Source: Vibrio comitans (lineage in GTDB: Bacteria > Pseudomonadota > Gammaproteobacteria > Enterobacterales > Vibrionaceae). Taken from it: DNA of 64,000 nucleotides. Below, one piece after another: positions 9,399 to 18,754 of the stretch; position 1 is the first letter of the stretch, and each line of letters begins with the position of its first letter. Below the pieces are notes generated by a model that had not been told where the DNA came from, ran no database searches, and was given only the letters and a program-made list of their open reading frames with translations. The stretch lies in the NCBI GenBank assembly GCA_024346835.1, contig AP024866.1, forward strand, positions 1,736,001 through 1,800,000, given 5' to 3'. Position numbers and translations under genes: made by a program.

Positions 9399-9848
9399 TT
9401 AGCTTCTTAGAAGAAGATAAAATCTTCTTATCATAACTTCGGAGATCACCATCGTTATAACCACAACGATAAATGCTATTACTCCGTCTAGCACTCCTGA
9501 AAAATCAATTTTATCTCCAAAGATAAAATCAATAATCTCTAACATTAACAGCTTAGAAAAAAACAGAAGACACCACGTTAGTACCACTTTAGAAATTACT
9601 TTTATTCTTGCGTTAAATCTATTTGTTACAAGAACTATCTTGCTTTCTAATAACACAGATACTCTTAACAACAATTGCAATATTGCCGCAGCCAAAAGTC
9701 CTATAGAAAAGCTGTCTATATGTACATTGATCCAGAACTCCCCAAATAACCCCAGCACCATAAAATCAACAAATGTAAGGATTAAGAACATCAAGAACTT
9801 TTTCTGTAAGCAATTAATCTCTACTACATCCTTTTTTAGAACCTCCAT
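9399..9848 (-). CDS. Hypothetical four-helix membrane protein
   Basis: A 149-residue hydrophobic protein with about four membrane segments, near residues 18-38, 45-65, 85-105 and 120-140, and basic loops between them. No family is recognised. The ATG at 9848 is preferred over the overlapping upstream TTG because AGGTGA lies six bases before it. It follows the 70-residue gene by 13 bases and precedes the flavoprotein by 22, so the three genes are probably co-transcribed. Base composition is distinctly AT-richer than the core genes, which suggests an acquired segment. Confidence 0.65.
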   Translation of the reverse strand: MEVLKKDVVEINCLQKKFLMFLILTFVDFMVLGLFGEFWINVHIDSFSIGLLAAAILQLLLRVSVLLESKIVLVTNRFNARIKVISKVVLTWCLLFFSKLLMLEIIDFIFGDKIDFSGVLDGVIAFIVVVITMVISEVMIRRFYLLLRS

Positions 9849-9861
9849 CAAAATTCACCTA

Positions 9862-10074
9862 TTAATTAATAGCGGTAGATATTGGCTTGATATTGCTTTT
9901 GATAAAGTGAACTAAGTAATCATTGGCGCCATTTAACCAGCTACTCCAACGATAATCCTTGCCAATGGCCCTAGCTTCATCGTTCAACCATTGATAAGCT
10001 TTGCGAGTATCGCCACCGAAGGCTCTCAACTTCTCTTCTGCTTCTAGTATTCCGTTTAAGTACCCCAATTTCAT
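9862..10074 (-). CDS. Small hypothetical protein
   Basis: A 70-residue soluble protein, helical and Trp-containing (AYQWLNDEARAIGKDYRWSSWLNGANDYLVHFI), that I do not recognise. The frame extends to a TTG at 10086, but that sequence contains the ribosome-binding site GAGAGG, which sits correctly for the ATG at 10074. It is the first gene of an apparent three-gene minus-strand unit with a membrane protein and a CoA-disulfide-reductase-like enzyme. Function cannot be inferred. Confidence 0.6.
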   Translation of the reverse strand: MKLGYLNGILEAEEKLRAFGGDTRKAYQWLNDEARAIGKDYRWSSWLNGANDYLVHFIKSNIKPISTAIN

Positions 10075-10368
10075 AAAACCTCTCAAATTACATTTAATTC
10101 ATGCACTTAGTTTTCGTTCCTGTTGTTAAATATAACGTGTAATTTCTAGAGAAAACTCTCTCGTCACAAATCCATCATTTATCACATGCAAGTGATAGAT
10201 TCTGTCCATCCATAGAGTGTGTAAAAGGATAGGAATGACCATAAATTCAAGAATGGATAGATTACATACCAACAACCGAAATAATGCATAGAAGCTATCC
10301 ATATATATGAACGCCATATCACTTAGGTTTAATATCATCGCAAATTAAATAATAGAGTGAGATTAGAA

Positions 10369-10794
10369 ATGAAGAAATCACTATTACTAATAGTGGCATC
10401 TCTATGCTATATACCTAGCCTATCAAGTGCACCTAATGACAATGTAATTAACAAGTCATATTTCAACCAACTTTCAAGTGAACTCGGTGTTACTGTGGAA
10501 CAAAAAGCACTAATAGACGAGTTCTACTACGAATATAGATCGAACATAGAAGTTATACCTTGGGGTTCATTGGTATCAATTAGAGAGCAACAATTCGAGT
10601 TATTAACCGAAACTGAGTTGGATATCGACTCCCTCTCTAATTTTATTGATCAAATACATCAATATGAAAAAACTGTCGTTTTACAAGAAATGAAGTTTAA
10701 GCACTCTGTATTCAATGTTCTCAATGAGCATCAAAAAGATAAGCTTGGTCGTATTTTCTATCGCGATCTACTTAACAGCCAAAGAAACTTTTAA
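10369..10794 (+). CDS. Small exported protein, weakly Spy/CpxP-like
   Basis: A 141-residue protein. The ATG at 10369 gives a clean signal peptide (MKKSLLLIVASLCYIPSLSSA), whereas the upstream GTG at 10357 would add four charged residues before it. The mature part is all-helical and acidic, with segments such as SELGVTVEQKALIDEF and VFNVLNEHQKDKLGRIF that loosely recall the LTxxQ pattern of periplasmic Spy/CpxP chaperones; the match is weak. It lies 38 bases upstream of the outer-membrane phospholipase gene on the same strand, so co-transcription is likely. A helper role for that enzyme is only a guess. Confidence 0.6.
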   Translation: MKKSLLLIVASLCYIPSLSSAPNDNVINKSYFNQLSSELGVTVEQKALIDEFYYEYRSNIEVIPWGSLVSIREQQFELLTETELDIDSLSNFIDQIHQYEKTVVLQEMKFKHSVFNVLNEHQKDKLGRIFYRDLLNSQRNF

Positions 10795-10832
10795 TAATCC
10801 TAGTTTGCCTACTTTCATAGAGGAATAATATT

Positions 10833-12017
10833 ATGCTGTTTAATAAGTCACGCACCTTGATGTTAGGCTTGCTCTTAGTTTTATCTTCACCAGTGTCATT
10901 CAGTGCTGATATTGAAAGAGTAGCGACAATTCAAGATTCAAGCGCAGTCTCTGCGGGTGAAGAAATTACAGTATCTTTATATATTTACAATAATTCACCT
11001 AGCACTAAATATGTTGACGATGTCGTTTCGTCAACTTTGCCAATGACTATTAATACAGAAAGTCAAAGCTCTAATGTTGTAGGCAAACTGATCCCCGAAA
11101 TTAGGCAAAGCAAACTCAAGGGTAACAGTTTCATCAAGGTGAACTACACCGTTACGCTTCCCAAACAGATTGAGCGAAGCATTCAAATAGACATTCCTGA
11201 TACAAGCAACTCGAGCTTATTTCTCTATGTCTCAAAGCCAGAAACTCAACCGAAGTCTGCGCCCTCTCAGGCCAATAAGCATGAGAAAAAAGTCTACCAA
11301 GATGCCTTTAGTCCTTATAAGCCAATGTACTTTCTACTGGGCGTCAATGACGGATTAGAAGACAGCAGCTTTCAATTTAGTTTCAGCTATCGAATTTTTA
11401 ACGGTACTGGTGCGATCACGAGTAATCATCCTTGGATGGCAGGTTTTCACTTAGGATTTACCCAAAAATCTCTATGGGATTTAGAATCTGAATCTAAACC
11501 TTTTGAAGATACGAGCTACATGCCCGAATTTTATTATCGGTTCAACGATATCTCATTGGGATGGCCAGGTAACTCGACTCTACAGCTTCAACTTGGTTTG
11601 TTACATGAGTCCAATGGACAAGAAGGTGATCAGTCCAGAAGTACCAACTATGCTTATATGCAGCCTGAAATTTCCCTGCCTCTCATAGACGACTATGAGC
11701 TACAACTTTCTCATACTATGTGGGCCTACGTTCGAAATGACAATGAAACCAATCCAGACCTAAAGTACTACAAAGGCTATATGGAATTTGAGGCTAAAGT
11801 GATCTCATTGGATGGGATTGCGATTAGTACCAGTGTTCGTCCCGCGAACAAGGGAACGAGTTTTGAGCTAGATGTCTCATATCCCCTTAGCCACATGTTT
11901 GGCAAAAACTTAGACCTTTACGCTTATGCTAAATACTTTAATGGTTACAGCGAAACCTTACTCAATTACTCAGAAAAAGAGGAAACATTAAGAATTGGTT
12001 TTGCCGTTGTTCGATAA
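10833..12017 (+). CDS. pldA: Outer-membrane phospholipase A (OMPLA/PldA family) with N-terminal extra domain
   Basis: A 394-residue protein with a signal peptide of about 24 residues. Residues about 25-130 form a strand-rich, Ig-like/DUF11-like domain not found in Escherichia coli PldA. The remainder is a beta-barrel. The catalytic set is clear: H258, S260 and N272 in HESNGQ...SRSTN, spaced exactly like His142, Ser144 and Asn156 of the E. coli enzyme, with S268 at the position of the calcium-binding Ser152. Predicted activity is calcium-dependent phospholipid acyl hydrolysis in the outer membrane. AGAGGA precedes the ATG, and a strong terminator follows. Confidence 0.88.
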   Translation: MLFNKSRTLMLGLLLVLSSPVSFSADIERVATIQDSSAVSAGEEITVSLYIYNNSPSTKYVDDVVSSTLPMTINTESQSSNVVGKLIPEIRQSKLKGNSFIKVNYTVTLPKQIERSIQIDIPDTSNSSLFLYVSKPETQPKSAPSQANKHEKKVYQDAFSPYKPMYFLLGVNDGLEDSSFQFSFSYRIFNGTGAITSNHPWMAGFHLGFTQKSLWDLESESKPFEDTSYMPEFYYRFNDISLGWPGNSTLQLQLGLLHESNGQEGDQSRSTNYAYMQPEISLPLIDDYELQLSHTMWAYVRNDNETNPDLKYYKGYMEFEAKVISLDGIAISTSVRPANKGTSFELDVSYPLSHMFGKNLDLYAYAKYFNGYSETLLNYSEKEETLRIGFAVVR

Positions 12018-12035
12018 CAGGTAAGAGAACTTATT

Positions 12036-12068
12036 GGCAGTCTATCCATCGGAATAGACTGCCTTTTA
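12036..12068 (+). terminator. Terminator after phospholipase gene
   Basis: A 10-bp perfect stem, GGCAGTCTAT (12036-12045) with ATAGACTGCC (12054-12063), is followed by TTTTA. It begins 18 bases after the stop codon. Confidence 0.85.
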
Positions 12069-12285
12069 CGCTATTTCAACCAATGCCAGCTTAAAGCGTC
12101 ACCCCATTTTTACATAAAAGGAAAGATCACATATCAAAGTGACCTTTTTGGCTAGATACAGTCCATAACCACAAAATACACCCTACAAAACTTATATTTA
12201 TCTCAACAAAACACGTTATTTGGCAAACACCAATATTTATTGAAATTGCCAAGATAAAAATAAACTTAATTAAGTAGGGTAAATC

Positions 12286-12972
12286 ATGAGCGATTCGAAT
12301 AAAATATTTAAAAAGTCTTTATCTATTATTTTAGCCGGTCTTACATTGGTATTAACAGGCTGTGCAAATAACTCATCCATCAGTGACAATGACTACTCTG
12401 GATGGTTACAAGATGATTACGTCATGTTACAACAAGACGAAAATCACCCAGGCTCACGTAATTGGATTCACTCTGATGAGAAGCTAAGTCAATATACAAA
12501 AGTATTGATTGATCCGGTTGCTGTTCAGAAAACAGCAAAGGAAGATTTTGGTGTGTCTCAAGACGTTATTGATGAGTCGACTCAATACTTCCAACAGGCT
12601 TTAGAAAAGCACTTCTCCACCACCTATGAAGTAGTTAATGAACCTGGTCAAGACGTATTGCGCATTAGCGCTACTATCTCGGGAACCGAGTTAACAAAGC
12701 AAGACATCAAGGTCTATCAACTTATCCCAGTTGCGCTTGTCATTAATGTTGCAAAAGAAGTCGCAGGAGCACGAGATAGGGTCGCTATCATAAGTATGGA
12801 AGCCCACGCCACTGATAGCCTTACCAACGACAAGGTCGCTATGGTCGTGCAAAAATCTGCACAAAAAACCTCAGTTCAAGTGGCAGAGGATCTCAATACC
12901 GAACTACTTATGCCGACCCTAGATTTTTGGGCAATTAAAGCAAAAGAGCGTATGGACTCTGCTCATCAATAA
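12286..12972 (+). CDS. DUF3313 lipoprotein
   Basis: A 228-residue lipoprotein precursor. The signal peptide ends in the lipobox LTGC (Cys26). The mature region has the DUF3313 layout: an early Tyr/Trp-rich segment (YSGWLQDDYVML), then YTKVLIDPVAV and a C-terminal region ending LDFWAIKAKERM. AGGG precedes the ATG. DUF3313 proteins are envelope lipoproteins without a settled function. Upstream lie 268 bases containing the phospholipase terminator and AT-rich, promoter-like sequence. Downstream is a long intergenic gap, so it is probably monocistronic. Confidence 0.8.
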   Translation: MSDSNKIFKKSLSIILAGLTLVLTGCANNSSISDNDYSGWLQDDYVMLQQDENHPGSRNWIHSDEKLSQYTKVLIDPVAVQKTAKEDFGVSQDVIDESTQYFQQALEKHFSTTYEVVNEPGQDVLRISATISGTELTKQDIKVYQLIPVALVINVAKEVAGARDRVAIISMEAHATDSLTNDKVAMVVQKSAQKTSVQVAEDLNTELLMPTLDFWAIKAKERMDSAHQ

Positions 12973-13430
12973 AAAGAATAAGGCGATGATTTAAAAAAAT
13001 CTACGACATCATAGTTCAAGTAGTCCCTATTTCATTTGTTAACGCAAGCGACCTTCCTACCCTATATCGCGACTAGTTTAAACTAGTCGCTTTTCTAGCT
13101 AAGCCAAAAGTATCAAATTTGCATCAACTATGATGGGTTTTGCACAAAATCGACTATCAAGACTTTTACTCATTAATATATTAGTTATGACAGAGAGTAA
13201 TAATAAGTAGACATTCTTTATCAGAATACTAATTAAAGTAGATTTGACACACATTCAATTAGGTAATTAGGAATGTAACTATATATATCAGAGCTACTTT
13301 TTATCAAGAATTTTTATTTAAGCATTATTAAAAGACATAGTTCTAGTTTCTCTTCACTAGTTAGTAGCTCTCGGTTAAATAAATCGATCACCCCAATAAA
13401 TAAAACAAGATTAATTATAGGCATGAGAAA
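12973..13430. other. 458-base intergenic region before the RND operon
   Basis: No coding frame is convincing here. It holds a palindromic terminator (13069-13095), then about 330 AT-rich bases likely to contain the RND promoter. A TTGACA occurs near 13244 without a clear partner -10. An inverted repeat has 9-bp arms at 13290-13298 (AGAGCTACT) and 13363-13371 (AGTAGCTCT). Confidence 0.5.
13069..13095 (+). terminator. 22-bp perfect palindrome with T-run, probable terminator
   Basis: Positions 13069-13090 read the same on both strands (half-site GCGACTAGTTT) and are followed by TTTTCT. As RNA it gives a stem of nine pairs with a four-base loop. It lies about 100 bases past the DUF3313 gene. Confidence 0.7.
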
Positions 13431-14462
13431 ATGAAAACCCCTTCTATCACCTTGATTATTGCTCTATCACTAATTTCTGGATGTAGTAAAGACGATCATA
13501 TGGAGAGTTCATACTCTCGACCTGTCAAGCTGCATACCATTCCTGCAAACTCGAATGTGAATGTTCGTGAATTTCCTGCCTTCTTAGATGCAGGTCAAAA
13601 AACCATTATGAGCTTTCGCATACCTGGTCAGTTAGACCAAATACAGGTTAAGTCTGGTGACCAAGTATTAAAGGGAGAGACACTTGCATTACTCAAATCG
13701 GATGAACATTCATTGTTTGTGGAACAAGCACAAGCTAACTATGACCTCGCAAAAGTACAGCACCAGCGCGCGGCTAAGCTCAGAAAAGGCAATATCGTTT
13801 CAGAGCAGGACTTTGAAGAGGCTTTAGCAACCTATTTGTCAGCAAAGTCGAACTTAGAGCAAGCAAAACTGAACCTAAGCTACACCAAACTCTACGCTCC
13901 GTTTGATGGCCAGATTTCCATCATTCATGTTGAGAACCATGAGTACATCAACCAAGAACAAATGGTGCTAAATGTGCAATCTACCGATCTACTCAAAGCC
14001 GAGTTTTATATCCCAGCCTCTGTATTACATGAACTCAATGCAGGTGATATTTCGCATCCAACACTTAAGCTGAGTGCTTTCCCTGAGCAATCATTTGCTT
14101 TACACAAACTTGAAATTGACAGCGAAAGCGACCCGTCTACTAACACCTACAAAGCCACTATGACTTTCCCAAACCCGGACACTCTCAACATCATGCCAGG
14201 CATGTCGGGCAATGTTGAACTGGCGATGAAGTCGGAAACATTACAGCTGCCTGAGGCAAGCTATTTTCAAGAAAACGGACAGACCTTTGTTTGGAAAGTG
14301 ACCTCATCCGGACAAGCAAAGAAAGTCGAGATTGATGTAATCAATAGCGCTCAGTCCCTTGCTTTTGGACTGAATGAGCATGACGTCATCGTCGCATCAG
14401 GAGTCAGAGATATTACCGAGGGAATGAAAGTACACCAATGGGTAAAAGAAAGAGGTTTATAA
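13431..14462 (+). CDS. RND efflux periplasmic adaptor, lipoprotein (first of two)
   Basis: A 343-residue membrane fusion protein with a lipobox, LISGC (Cys18), so it is anchored by lipid. Lipoyl halves appear around IPGQLDQIQVKSGDQVLKGE and YAPFDGQISIIHVENHEYI, separated by an Ala/Gln/Lys-rich hairpin (about residues 85-145). The C-terminal barrel and membrane-proximal domain follow. It is the first gene of an operon with a second adaptor and the RND pump. Vibrio pumps with two adaptors are known (the VexIJK type of V. cholerae), and this operon looks like that arrangement, though orthology was not tested. Confidence 0.9.
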   Translation: MKTPSITLIIALSLISGCSKDDHMESSYSRPVKLHTIPANSNVNVREFPAFLDAGQKTIMSFRIPGQLDQIQVKSGDQVLKGETLALLKSDEHSLFVEQAQANYDLAKVQHQRAAKLRKGNIVSEQDFEEALATYLSAKSNLEQAKLNLSYTKLYAPFDGQISIIHVENHEYINQEQMVLNVQSTDLLKAEFYIPASVLHELNAGDISHPTLKLSAFPEQSFALHKLEIDSESDPSTNTYKATMTFPNPDTLNIMPGMSGNVELAMKSETLQLPEASYFQENGQTFVWKVTSSGQAKKVEIDVINSAQSLAFGLNEHDVIVASGVRDITEGMKVHQWVKERGL

Positions 14463-14464
14463 CG

Positions 14465-15553
14465 ATGAATAAGTATAACAACTACTTAGCCTTAGGCTTA
14501 TTAGGCCTGATCGCAGGGTGTAGCGATCAAGTTGAAAATACTTCAACCCTTGTTCCTATAGTGCAAGTTAAAACGCTGACTCCCTACTCTTTAGAGCACG
14601 AAGACACTACCTTGTATTACCCTGCCGTTCTTGAGGCTCGTGATCGCGCGGAGTTGAGCTTTCGAGCTGGCGGCAAAGTTATCTCTCTTTATGTGAGCGA
14701 AGGTGACTTAGTCAAGCAAGGGCAGCTGCTTGCAGAATTAGAACCATCAGATTTTCAGCTCAACGTGAAGAACACTTATGCCTCTTTTGCAGCCATTGAT
14801 CAACAGTTCACTCGTTCTCACCGTTTAGTCAAACAAGGGATGCTCGCTCAATCTCAGTTTGATGAGATCACAGCGAGACGTAGATTTGCAAAGGCTGAGT
14901 ATGAGTTGGCCAAATTAAGGTTGTCATTCAGCCAACTTATTGCTCCCAGAGATGGAGTCATTTCCCGTGTTCACGTAGAAAGGCATGAAAATGTAAAAAC
15001 GGGGCAACCTATCGTCAATATTCACGACTCAGAGAATATTGACGTAACGCTTCAGGTAGCGGATCAGGTCATCGCCCACATTCCGCATGGTATAGACAAG
15101 AAAAGTGTTCGTGCTCAAGTGAAAATCGGCAGTGAAGGCCTACATGAAGCCAACTTAAAAGAATTTACCAGCGAAAAAAATCATCAAACCGCAGCCTATC
15201 GTGTGACGTTATCAATGCCCATTCCAAACGACGTTCACTTATTTGATGGGATGTCAGCCGAAGTATTAACAGACTTCACCTACAAAGGCCACTCTCCGTT
15301 CATGACCACGATTCCAATTGAATCCGTTGTGATTCCAGATGGCTATCCTCCACATCCAGACAACAAGTTTGTCTGGACGCTAAGTGACAGCAACTTAGTC
15401 CAACTAAAGCAAGTAAAAGGCAACCAGTTAAATCACCATCAATTGCTTGTCACTAGCGGGCTTGAAAGCAATGAAACAGTGATCACCGGAGGTATGGGGC
15501 GCTTGCGTGATGGCATGCTGGTTAAACCTATGAGATCAGAGGCAAAACAATGA
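14465..15553 (+). CDS. RND efflux periplasmic adaptor, lipoprotein (second of two)
   Basis: A 362-residue membrane fusion protein. The frame opens at 14438 inside the first adaptor, but the ATG at 14465 follows GAGG and begins a proper lipoprotein signal ending LIAGC (Cys17), so that start is used. Landmarks are ELSFRAGGKVISLYVSEGDLVKQGQ, a helical hairpin (about residues 100-145), IAPRDGVISRVHVERHENV and a C-terminal permuted half (GGMGRLRDGMLVKP). The gene begins two bases after the first adaptor and overlaps the pump gene by ATGA, so the three are translationally coupled. Confidence 0.92.
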   Translation: MNKYNNYLALGLLGLIAGCSDQVENTSTLVPIVQVKTLTPYSLEHEDTTLYYPAVLEARDRAELSFRAGGKVISLYVSEGDLVKQGQLLAELEPSDFQLNVKNTYASFAAIDQQFTRSHRLVKQGMLAQSQFDEITARRRFAKAEYELAKLRLSFSQLIAPRDGVISRVHVERHENVKTGQPIVNIHDSENIDVTLQVADQVIAHIPHGIDKKSVRAQVKIGSEGLHEANLKEFTSEKNHQTAAYRVTLSMPIPNDVHLFDGMSAEVLTDFTYKGHSPFMTTIPIESVVIPDGYPPHPDNKFVWTLSDSNLVQLKQVKGNQLNHHQLLVTSGLESNETVITGGMGRLRDGMLVKPMRSEAKQ

Positions 15554-18500
15554 GTAACACTGAACAACAATCGAAGAAATGCTCTGATACAGAAGACAAA
15601 GGTATCGCGTCTTACTTTATTAAAAACAAAGTCATCAGTTGGATGATTACGCTAATTTTTGTTATTGGCGGTATCAGCGCCTTTTTTGAATTGGGCAGAT
15701 TTGAAGACCCTGCATTTACAATAAAAGACGCTATGGTGGTGACAAGCTACCCTGGCGCTTCACCAACTCAAGTGGAAGAAGAATTAACCTACCCACTGGA
15801 AAAAGCAATTCAGCAGTTGGTTTATATTGACGAAGTCAATTCGATCTCGAGTCGTGAATTGTCTCAGATCACCGTTACCATGAAGAAGAACTATGGTCCC
15901 GATGACCTACCTCAGATTTGGGATGAGTTGAGACGAAAGGTCAACGATGTTCAAGCTCAACTTCCTCCCGGAGTTAACCCTCCCCAAGTAATCGATGACT
16001 TCGGCGATGTGTATGGCATTCTACTCGCGGTATCGGGTCAAGATTACAATAACAAAGAGCTACTTGATTACGTAGATTATCTGAAAAGAGAATTGGAGCT
16101 GGTCAATGGTGTCGGCAAGGTCACTGTATCCGGCGAGCAGCAAGAACAAGTTTTCATTGAGATCTCTATAAAAGAGCTCAGCAACTTAGGCATTGCACCT
16201 AACACAATCAACCAACTGCTAGCGACACAGAACATCGTGTCGCCAGCGGGTGCGGTTCGTGTGGGTAAAGAATACATCCACATTCATCCAACCGGCGAGT
16301 TTCAGCATGTTGATCAACTGGGTGACTTACTATTACAAGAAGGAGGTTCTCATGGGGCTATCTTTCTTAGAGATGTTGCAACAATCCATCGAGGCTATGT
16401 AGAAGTACCTTCGAATTTAATTACGTTTGACGGTTTACCTGCTCTGCACATGGGTGTCTCGTTCGGCGAAGGGGTTAATGTCGTTGAAGTGGGAAAACAC
16501 TTCAATTCACGATTGGAAGAGCTAAAGAACCAACAACCCGTTGGCATCAACATCGCTGAAATCTATAGCCAACCCACTGAAGTTGAAAAGTCAGTAAGTG
16601 GTTTTATCATCAGCTTGGCTCAAGCTGTCGCAATTGTCATCATCGTACTGCTGTTCTTCATGGGACTTAAGTCGGGATTACTGATCGGTCTCATTCTGCT
16701 GCTGACCGTCTTGGGTACCTTCATCTTTATGCAATACCTAGGTATTGAATTGCAGCGTATTTCATTGGGTGCATTGGTCATCGCACTGGGTATGCTCGTT
16801 GATAATGCCATTGTGGTGGTCGAAGGGATATTAATAGGCACTCAAAGAGGCCAAACTAAACTACAAGCGGCCAATGCCATCGTAAAGCAGACAATATGGC
16901 CACTACTAGGCGCAACCATTATTGCTGTTACTGCTTTTGCTCCAATAGGCTTATCAGATGATTCAACTGGTGAATACACCCGTACTCTATTCTCTGTGTT
17001 GTTGATTTCTTTGCTATTAAGTTGGTTTACGGCGATATCACTGACACCCTTTTTTGCCAATCTATTCTTCAAAGAAACCAAGAAGAGTGTTATCGGTAGT
17101 GATCGCAACGCTGACCCATATTCTGGTTTCGTTTTTACGCTCTACAGGAAAGCGCTTCAATTATGCATGACACGTGCATGGATGACGATCTTCGTTCTAA
17201 TAGTGATGCTTGCTGGCGGTGTTTACAGTTTTTCTCATGTGAAGAAAGCCTTTTTTCCTGCATCTTCAACACCTATGTTCATGGTTGATGTTTGGATGCC
17301 TGAAGGTACAGATATTCGAGCAACCAATACGAAAGTTGAAACGCTCGCAGAGTGGTTGTCAGAGAAGCCAACGGTATTGAACGTAACGACAACCGTCGGC
17401 AAGGGGTTGCAGCGATTCATGCTCACCTACACGCCAGAAAAAAGCTATGCCGCTTATGGTGAACTGGCTGTAAGAGTTTCTTCGGAAAGTGAGATGGATG
17501 AGTTGATGTCAGGTCTTCGCTCCCACATCAACCAAACGCATCCCGACATTGATTATAAATTGAAGAAGATTGAACTCGGTCCCGGCGGCGGCGCTAAGAT
17601 TGAAGCTCGTATTATTGGCTCAGATCCTACGATATTGCGAAGTATCGCCAGTCAAGTCAGTGACATCATGCACGCCGACAATCAAGCTCACAACATACGC
17701 CACGATTGGAGAGAGCGCACTAAGATCATCGAACCGAAGTTTAATGAAAGTCAGGCTCGACGTTATGGAATATCCAAGAAAGACGTCGACGATTTACTGC
17801 AAATGTCATATTCCGGAACCAGCGTTGGTCTATATCGTGATGGGACAGCACTGATGCCTATCGTCGCTCGTCTACCCTTAAATGAGCGTAAAGATGTTAG
17901 CAATATTAATAGCTTGCAGATATGGAGCCCGGTTCTAAGTGGCTACATCCCACTGCAACAAGTACTGCTGGGTTATGAAACACGTTGGGAAGAGCCGCTG
18001 ATCTTGCGAAAGAACCGCAAGAGAACTCTGACGGTTATGGCTGATCCCGATATTTTAGGCAACGAAACCGCAGCGACATTACAGGCAAGGCTGGCGGCTA
18101 AAATCGACAATATTCAGCTGCCAACGGACTACAGTATTGAATGGGGTGGCGAGTATGAATCCTCACGAGATGCTCAAGCATCACTGTTCAGTAGTATGCC
18201 TCTCGGATACCTGTTTATGTTCATCGTCACCGTGTTTTTGTTCAACTCATTAAAAGAGCCGATCATCGTTTGGCTAACGGTGCCCCTGTCCATCATTGGT
18301 GTTTCAAGTGGGTTGTTACTGTTAAATACGCCTTTTGGGTTTATGGCATTACTGGGATTCTTAAGTTTATCAGGCATGTTATTGAAAAACGGCATAGTGT
18401 TGCTTGACCAGATCAATATTGAGTTGATGCAAGGGAAACAGCCTTTTGATGCGATTGTTGATGCCTCACTGAGCCGTGTTCGTCCCGTATGTATGGCGGC

Positions 18501-18660
18501 TATCACCACTATACTAGGCATGATTCCATTGCTGCCTGACACTTTCTTTAAACCAATGGCAGTGACGATAATGTTTGGGCTAGGGTTCGCGACTATCCTT
18601 ACATTGCTTGTGGTACCTGTGCTTTACAAAGTCATTCACAATGTCAGTGTTGAACCGTAA
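15550..18660 (+). CDS. RND-family multidrug efflux pump (inner-membrane permease)
   Basis: A 1036-residue RND permease with the usual two halves: a first membrane helix near residues 34-55, a large periplasmic loop, helices at about 345-515, then a second loop and helices from about 880 to 1030. In helix 4 the proton-relay segment reads GMLVDNAIVVVEG, with Asp418 retained and Asn419 where AcrB has a second Asp. It overlaps the second adaptor by ATGA. No outer-membrane channel gene is adjacent, so a shared TolC is presumed. No regulator is adjacent either. Substrates are unknown. Confidence 0.95.
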   Translation: MSNTEQQSKKCSDTEDKGIASYFIKNKVISWMITLIFVIGGISAFFELGRFEDPAFTIKDAMVVTSYPGASPTQVEEELTYPLEKAIQQLVYIDEVNSISSRELSQITVTMKKNYGPDDLPQIWDELRRKVNDVQAQLPPGVNPPQVIDDFGDVYGILLAVSGQDYNNKELLDYVDYLKRELELVNGVGKVTVSGEQQEQVFIEISIKELSNLGIAPNTINQLLATQNIVSPAGAVRVGKEYIHIHPTGEFQHVDQLGDLLLQEGGSHGAIFLRDVATIHRGYVEVPSNLITFDGLPALHMGVSFGEGVNVVEVGKHFNSRLEELKNQQPVGINIAEIYSQPTEVEKSVSGFIISLAQAVAIVIIVLLFFMGLKSGLLIGLILLLTVLGTFIFMQYLGIELQRISLGALVIALGMLVDNAIVVVEGILIGTQRGQTKLQAANAIVKQTIWPLLGATIIAVTAFAPIGLSDDSTGEYTRTLFSVLLISLLLSWFTAISLTPFFANLFFKETKKSVIGSDRNADPYSGFVFTLYRKALQLCMTRAWMTIFVLIVMLAGGVYSFSHVKKAFFPASSTPMFMVDVWMPEGTDIRATNTKVETLAEWLSEKPTVLNVTTTVGKGLQRFMLTYTPEKSYAAYGELAVRVSSESEMDELMSGLRSHINQTHPDIDYKLKKIELGPGGGAKIEARIIGSDPTILRSIASQVSDIMHADNQAHNIRHDWRERTKIIEPKFNESQARRYGISKKDVDDLLQMSYSGTSVGLYRDGTALMPIVARLPLNERKDVSNINSLQIWSPVLSGYIPLQQVLLGYETRWEEPLILRKNRKRTLTVMADPDILGNETAATLQARLAAKIDNIQLPTDYSIEWGGEYESSRDAQASLFSSMPLGYLFMFIVTVFLFNSLKEPIIVWLTVPLSIIGVSSGLLLLNTPFGFMALLGFLSLSGMLLKNGIVLLDQINIELMQGKQPFDAIVDASLSRVRPVCMAAITTILGMIPLLPDTFFKPMAVTIMFGLGFATILTLLVVPVLYKVIHNVSVEP

Positions 18661-18754
18661 TACTAAAGCCAAAATGTATGGGTGTGTCGAATCAATTGTC
18701 ACATCCATGCACATGGCGCAACTCACAATCAATTTGTTAAATTTGAGGAACAAC

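Noticed and set aside
10126..10338. Minus-strand 70-residue hydrophobic reading frame
   Set aside because: No ribosome-binding site, no recognisable features, and it lies in the AT-rich divergent promoter region between two better-supported genes.
18660..18676. 16-base word shared with the attC at about 60000 (ACTAAAGCCAAAATGT)
   Set aside because: One match of this length is roughly what chance gives in a window this size, and no attC structure surrounds the copy near 18660.
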